Assembly (NCBI GenBank): GCA_947623775.1
Contig: CANQHL010000042.1
Span: 1 to 10,045 of the forward strand
Direction: 5' to 3'
DNA length: 10,045 bases
From: an uncultured Clostridia bacterium
GTDB lineage: Bacteria > Bacillota > Clostridia > Christensenellales > UBA1242
Shown: positions 7,861 through 10,045 of the stretch, piece after piece
How positions within the stretch are numbered: the stretch's first letter is position 1
Layout: each line of letters begins with the position of its first letter
The notes under the pieces: model-generated
The model's database searches: none
The model's input: only the letters and a program-made list of their open reading frames with translations
What the model was told of the DNA's origin: nothing
Translations under genes and position numbers: made by a program

Positions 7861-9363
7861 ATGGTCACTTTAATTATTCTCGATGGATTTGGAATAAGAA
7901 AAGAAAAAGAGGGAAATGCAATAATTTCCGCAGGCACCCCAAATCTTGATAAATTGAAAAAAAATTATCCACACACAACACTTCTTGCAAGTGGCAGTGC
8001 TGTCGGATTACCTGACGGACAAATGGGAAACAGCGAAGTTGGACATTTAACATTAGGAGCAGGCCGGGTAATATTACAAGACCTATTAAAAATCGACAAC
8101 GACATTAAAACAGGCAATTTTTTCCAAAATGAACACTTAAAAAGTGCAATTAATCATGCAATCAATAATAATTCTTCATTGCATGTTATGGGACTTTTGT
8201 CTGATGGCGGCGTGCATAGTCACATAGATCACCTCATCGCAATTTTGAGAATGGCAAATTCCATGGGTCTGCAAAACGTTTATATACATGCTTTCTTGGA
8301 CGGAAGAGATACTCCTGTCAACAGCGGAGTTCAATATATAAATTACTTAGAAAAAAATAATCCGAATATAAACTATAAAATTGCATCAATTTCTGGGCGT
8401 GTATATGCTATGGATAGAGAAAAAAGGTATTCCAGACTTGAAAAAGCATACAATACTCTTGTTTATGGTGATAATTTCTCAGGCAAAAGCGCTATGGAAA
8501 CCTTACAGGAAAGTTATAAAAAAGGTGTATTTGATGAATTTGTAGAACCCTCGCTAATTGACAAACAAGGAATTATAAGAGACAATGATAGTGTAATTTT
8601 CTTTAATTATAGATCGGATAGAGCAAGAGAACTAACAGGCGCATTTACAAATAAAGATTTTAATCAGTTTAAAACAAAAAAATTTGATAATTTAATGTTT
8701 TCTATTATGCAACTTTATTCAGAAGAATTTAAAAACCTCAATGTCCTTTATCCCCCAACGCGAATTGAAGATAATTTGTCCGCAATAATATCTCAACATA
8801 ATTTTAAACAATATCATATTGCAGAAACAACAAAATATGCCCATGTCACGTTTTTCTTTAATGGTGGAATTGAAGAGCCATATAAAGGTGAAGATCGAAA
8901 ACTTATTGATAGTATAAATACACAAGACTTCTCGTATTATCCTAAAATGAGGGCAAATGAAATCACAGAAGAAACTCTTGATGCAATTGCATCTGCCAAA
9001 TATGAATTTATTTTGGTAAATTTTTCAAATCCAGATATGGTTGGACATACAGGAAATTTTGATTCAACAAAAAAAGCAATAACATGCGTTGAAAAAGATG
9101 CCTACGCCTTGGCACTTGCCACACTTATGGCAGGCGGCGATTGTATAATCACAGCCGATCATGGCAATGCAGAACTTATGTTTGACAAAGATGGCAATAA
9201 AGTGACGTCACATACCACAAATCCTGTACCAATAATCTTAGTAAGTGAAAAATATAAAAATGTAAAATTAAAAAAACATAAAAGCATAGCCAATATTGCA
9301 CCAACAGTATTAAAGCTGTTGAATATTGAATTGCCAAGCACAATGGAAGAACCTTTATTTTAA
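7861..9363 (+). CDS. gpmI: 2,3-bisphosphoglycerate-independent phosphoglycerate mutase
   Basis: GpmI interconverts 3-phosphoglycerate and 2-phosphoglycerate in glycolysis and gluconeogenesis; it is cytosolic and, in the characterised bacterial enzymes, needs two Mn2+ ions. At 500 residues it is close to the family's usual 505-515 and complete. The alkaline-phosphatase-like halves provide Asp8 (VTLIILDGFG), the phosphoserine nucleophile Ser58 in MGNSEVGH, Asp392 and His396 in NPDMVGHTG, Asp433-His434 in ADHGNAE and His451 in SHTTNPVP. The inserted transferase domain has His119 (DGGVHSH), DGRDTP (147-152), SGRVYAMDR (178-186) and NYRSDRAREL (249-258), and Lys325 follows in ETTKYAHVTFFFNGG. Numbering is a constant 11 less than the Bacillus stearothermophilus enzyme at the metal ligands. 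The ATG at 7861 follows AGGAG. Gene neighbours such as pgk, tpiA or eno are absent here; gpmI appears to be transcribed alone, with its own terminator. Nothing is missing or broken. Confidence 0.98.
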   Translation: MVTLIILDGFGIRKEKEGNAIISAGTPNLDKLKKNYPHTTLLASGSAVGLPDGQMGNSEVGHLTLGAGRVILQDLLKIDNDIKTGNFFQNEHLKSAINHAINNNSSLHVMGLLSDGGVHSHIDHLIAILRMANSMGLQNVYIHAFLDGRDTPVNSGVQYINYLEKNNPNINYKIASISGRVYAMDREKRYSRLEKAYNTLVYGDNFSGKSAMETLQESYKKGVFDEFVEPSLIDKQGIIRDNDSVIFFNYRSDRARELTGAFTNKDFNQFKTKKFDNLMFSIMQLYSEEFKNLNVLYPPTRIEDNLSAIISQHNFKQYHIAETTKYAHVTFFFNGGIEEPYKGEDRKLIDSINTQDFSYYPKMRANEITEETLDAIASAKYEFILVNFSNPDMVGHTGNFDSTKKAITCVEKDAYALALATLMAGGDCIITADHGNAELMFDKDGNKVTSHTTNPVPIILVSEKYKNVKLKKHKSIANIAPTVLKLLNIELPSTMEEPLF

Positions 9364-9405
9364 ATGAGCAAGATAATATGTAAGATAATGTGCAAGAATA
9401 AAAAC

Positions 9406-9438
9406 AAAAATACATTGGAATTTCCCGATGTATTTTTT
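9406..9438 (+). terminator. Intrinsic terminator of gpmI
   Basis: AATACATTGG (9409-9418) pairs with CCGATGTATT (9425-9434) around the 6-nt loop AATTTC. There is one G-U wobble, and three more A-U pairs extend the base from 9406-9408. A run of six T (9433-9438) follows the stem. It lies about 43 nt after the gpmI stop codon. Confidence 0.87.
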
Positions 9439-9684
9439 GGTTATAACCTTGTTTCTTTACTCAATTCTTTGTTGCTATTAAACTCTACCAAAATAGTATT
9501 ATACAGCCAGCCTTACAAATATCATAAATTCATACATTGTACCTTAATAAATCTTATTCATTACACCTTAACAAACTGCAAAAAAGATAAAAAATCACTC
9601 AATCATATTGCTAAACGTAAAATTTAATAAAAATCAATAAAAAAAACATAAAAAACGTTAAAAAATGATGAATTTTTTAAATAA
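9439..9684. other. Gene-free AT-rich stretch
   Basis: No credible gene was found between the gpmI terminator and the integrase remnant. An 87-codon frame starting at 9364 runs through the terminator hairpin, lacks a ribosome binding site, and resembles no family. The right part (9619-9680) is A-rich and includes a 9-bp inverted repeat TTAAAAAAT / ATTTTTTAA (9658-9666 and 9672-9680, loop GATGA) directly before the remnant starts. This stretch may be eroded mobile-element DNA, but nothing in it can be aligned by eye to an integrase. Confidence 0.6.
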
Positions 9685-9864
9685 AGCAGTTGCTTGCATG
9701 CTCTTCGACATACTTGCTCGGCAAATCTTTATTTTCTTGGTGCAAAAGATAAATATAGACAATTGCAACTCGGGCATAGTTCAATTGTAACGACAAATGA
9801 TATTTATACAAACATAAAGGAAAACATACCAAAGGCAAAACTATTGAAATTATACAAGGATTAA
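9685..9864 (+). pseudogene. Tyrosine recombinase (phage-type integrase) C-terminal remnant
   Basis: Fifty-nine codons remain open between TAA at 9682 and the stop TAA at 9862-9864. The peptide contains HALRHTCSANLYFLG and, further on, LGHSSIVTTNDIYTN. These are the last two conserved boxes of tyrosine recombinases: His5 and Arg8 of the H-x-x-R box, His31 in LGH, and Tyr41, the residue that would attack DNA. Spacing fits the family: Arg to His is 23 residues as in XerD, and His to Tyr is 10, as in many Bacillota integrases with TTxDIY. The N-terminal DNA-binding domain and the first catalytic Arg and Lys are absent, and no start codon lies upstream in frame, so it cannot make a working enzyme. 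A neighbouring frame upstream (9665 on) encodes NFLNKAVA, perhaps a frameshifted continuation, but that is too short to judge. The end points towards the tRNA-Lys 3' end, about 105 bp away, which suggests an old tRNA-targeted integration. The call of tyrosine recombinase is firm; the element is unknown. Confidence 0.87.
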
Positions 9865-9871
9865 ACACCGA

Positions 9872-9907
9872 TTTTGACTAGGCTTTTGACTAAACTTTTG
9901 AAACAAA
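9872..9907 (+). repeat. Three tandem 12-nt repeats between integrase remnant and tRNA-Lys
   Basis: TTTTGACTAGGC (9872), TTTTGACTAAAC (9884) and TTTTGAAACAAA (9896) are head-to-tail copies with a strict 12-nt period. The first two differ at two positions; the third keeps only the TTTTGA part well. Direct repeats near an integrase and its target site can be arm-type binding sites, but a chance minisatellite is equally possible. Confidence 0.55.
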
Positions 9908-9920
9908 CCGTGTAACAAAC

Positions 9921-9955
9921 AAAAAATAGAACACTATTATAGTATTCCATTTTTA
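9921..9955 (-). terminator. Intrinsic terminator of tRNA-Lys
   Basis: Read on the minus strand, 9954-9940 and 9936-9922 form a 15-bp stem with a 3-nt loop, followed by T-rich sequence (six T opposite 9921-9926). Two pairs are G-U wobbles on the minus strand. On the plus strand the same positions (9932/9944 and 9928/9948) become C-A mismatches, so the structure favours minus-strand RNA. It starts 14 nt past the tRNA 3' end. Confidence 0.75.
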
Positions 9956-9968
9956 TCAAAAACACAAC

Positions 9969-10044
9969 TGGTGGCCTACCCGGGATTCGAACCCGGGACC
10001 CCTTGATTAAAAGTCAAGTGCTCTACCGACTGAGCTAGTAGACC
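9969..10044 (-). tRNA. tRNA-Lys (anticodon UUU)
   Basis: A 76-nt cloverleaf read on the minus strand. The acceptor stem GGTCTAC pairs with GTAGGCC (one G-U). The D-arm is GCTCAGTCGGTAGAGC. The anticodon stem CTTGA/TCAAG encloses the loop CTTTTAA with UUU at positions 34-36. The T-stem is CCGGG/CCCGG with loop TTCGAAT. The discriminator base is A73 and the CCA end is encoded (plus-strand TGG at 9969-9971). It decodes AAA and AAG lysine codons. Any promoter or tRNA neighbour lies beyond the right edge of the window, since the gene begins one base from the end. Confidence 0.97.
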
Positions 10045-10045
10045 A

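Noticed and set aside
9364..9627. 87-codon plus-strand frame starting directly after the gpmI stop
   Set aside because: It has no ribosome binding site, its translation resembles nothing, and it runs through the intrinsic terminator hairpin of gpmI at 9406-9438.
9665..9790. 41-codon plus-strand frame beginning MMNFLNKAVA
   Set aside because: It overlaps the integrase remnant in another frame and has no ribosome binding site. At most its first residues could be a frameshifted piece of the integrase, but that cannot be shown.
9677..9868. 63-codon minus-strand frame rich in hydrophobic residues
   Set aside because: It is the antisense of the tyrosine recombinase remnant, whose conserved boxes are unmistakable on the plus strand.
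9969..10044. Search for a second copy of the tRNA-Lys 3' end as an attachment-site duplicate
   Set aside because: No direct repeat of the T-arm and acceptor sequence was seen elsewhere in the window. If one exists, it is outside.

Overview
The window looks like chromosomal DNA from a low-GC Gram-positive-type bacterium, probably an uncultured gut-type Clostridia/Bacillota lineage. This is an inference from three things: strong AT bias in intergenic DNA, AAGGAGG-type ribosome binding sites, and an E. coli/Bacillus-style -35/-10 promoter. The standard bacterial code applies. Tryptophan in the long minus-strand gene is always TGG, and no in-frame TGA is seen.

Layout: (1) Positions 1-7504, minus strand, are one uninterrupted reading frame of at least 2,501 codons that runs off the left edge. 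It starts with a lipoprotein signal peptide, continues as a long array of beta-rich, Ig-like segments, and carries two copies of a GLUG/beta-helix-type module about 1,170 residues apart. It is a giant surface lipoprotein of unknown function and fills three quarters of the window. All plus-strand open frames within it are shadows. (2) Positions 7505-7860 are a very AT-rich divergent intergenic region. It holds a perfect TTGACA-17-TATAAT promoter for the lipoprotein and a weaker candidate promoter for the gene on the right. (3) Positions 7861-9363, plus strand, are gpmI, the cofactor-independent phosphoglycerate mutase, complete and with all recognisable active-site residues, followed by an intrinsic terminator. 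(4) Positions 9439-9968 hold no intact gene. They do hold a 59-codon remnant of the C-terminal catalytic end of a tyrosine recombinase (integrase), three tandem 12-nt repeats, and a terminator hairpin. (5) Positions 9969-10044, minus strand, are tRNA-Lys(UUU) with encoded CCA.

The genes do not form one pathway. gpmI is a housekeeping glycolysis gene that appears to be transcribed alone, and the lipoprotein is transcribed divergently from it. The integrase remnant faces the 3' end of tRNA-Lys, the classical attachment site of integrative elements, so the right end looks like the scar of an old integration. The most unusual item is the giant lipoprotein; the most informative small item is the integrase scar.
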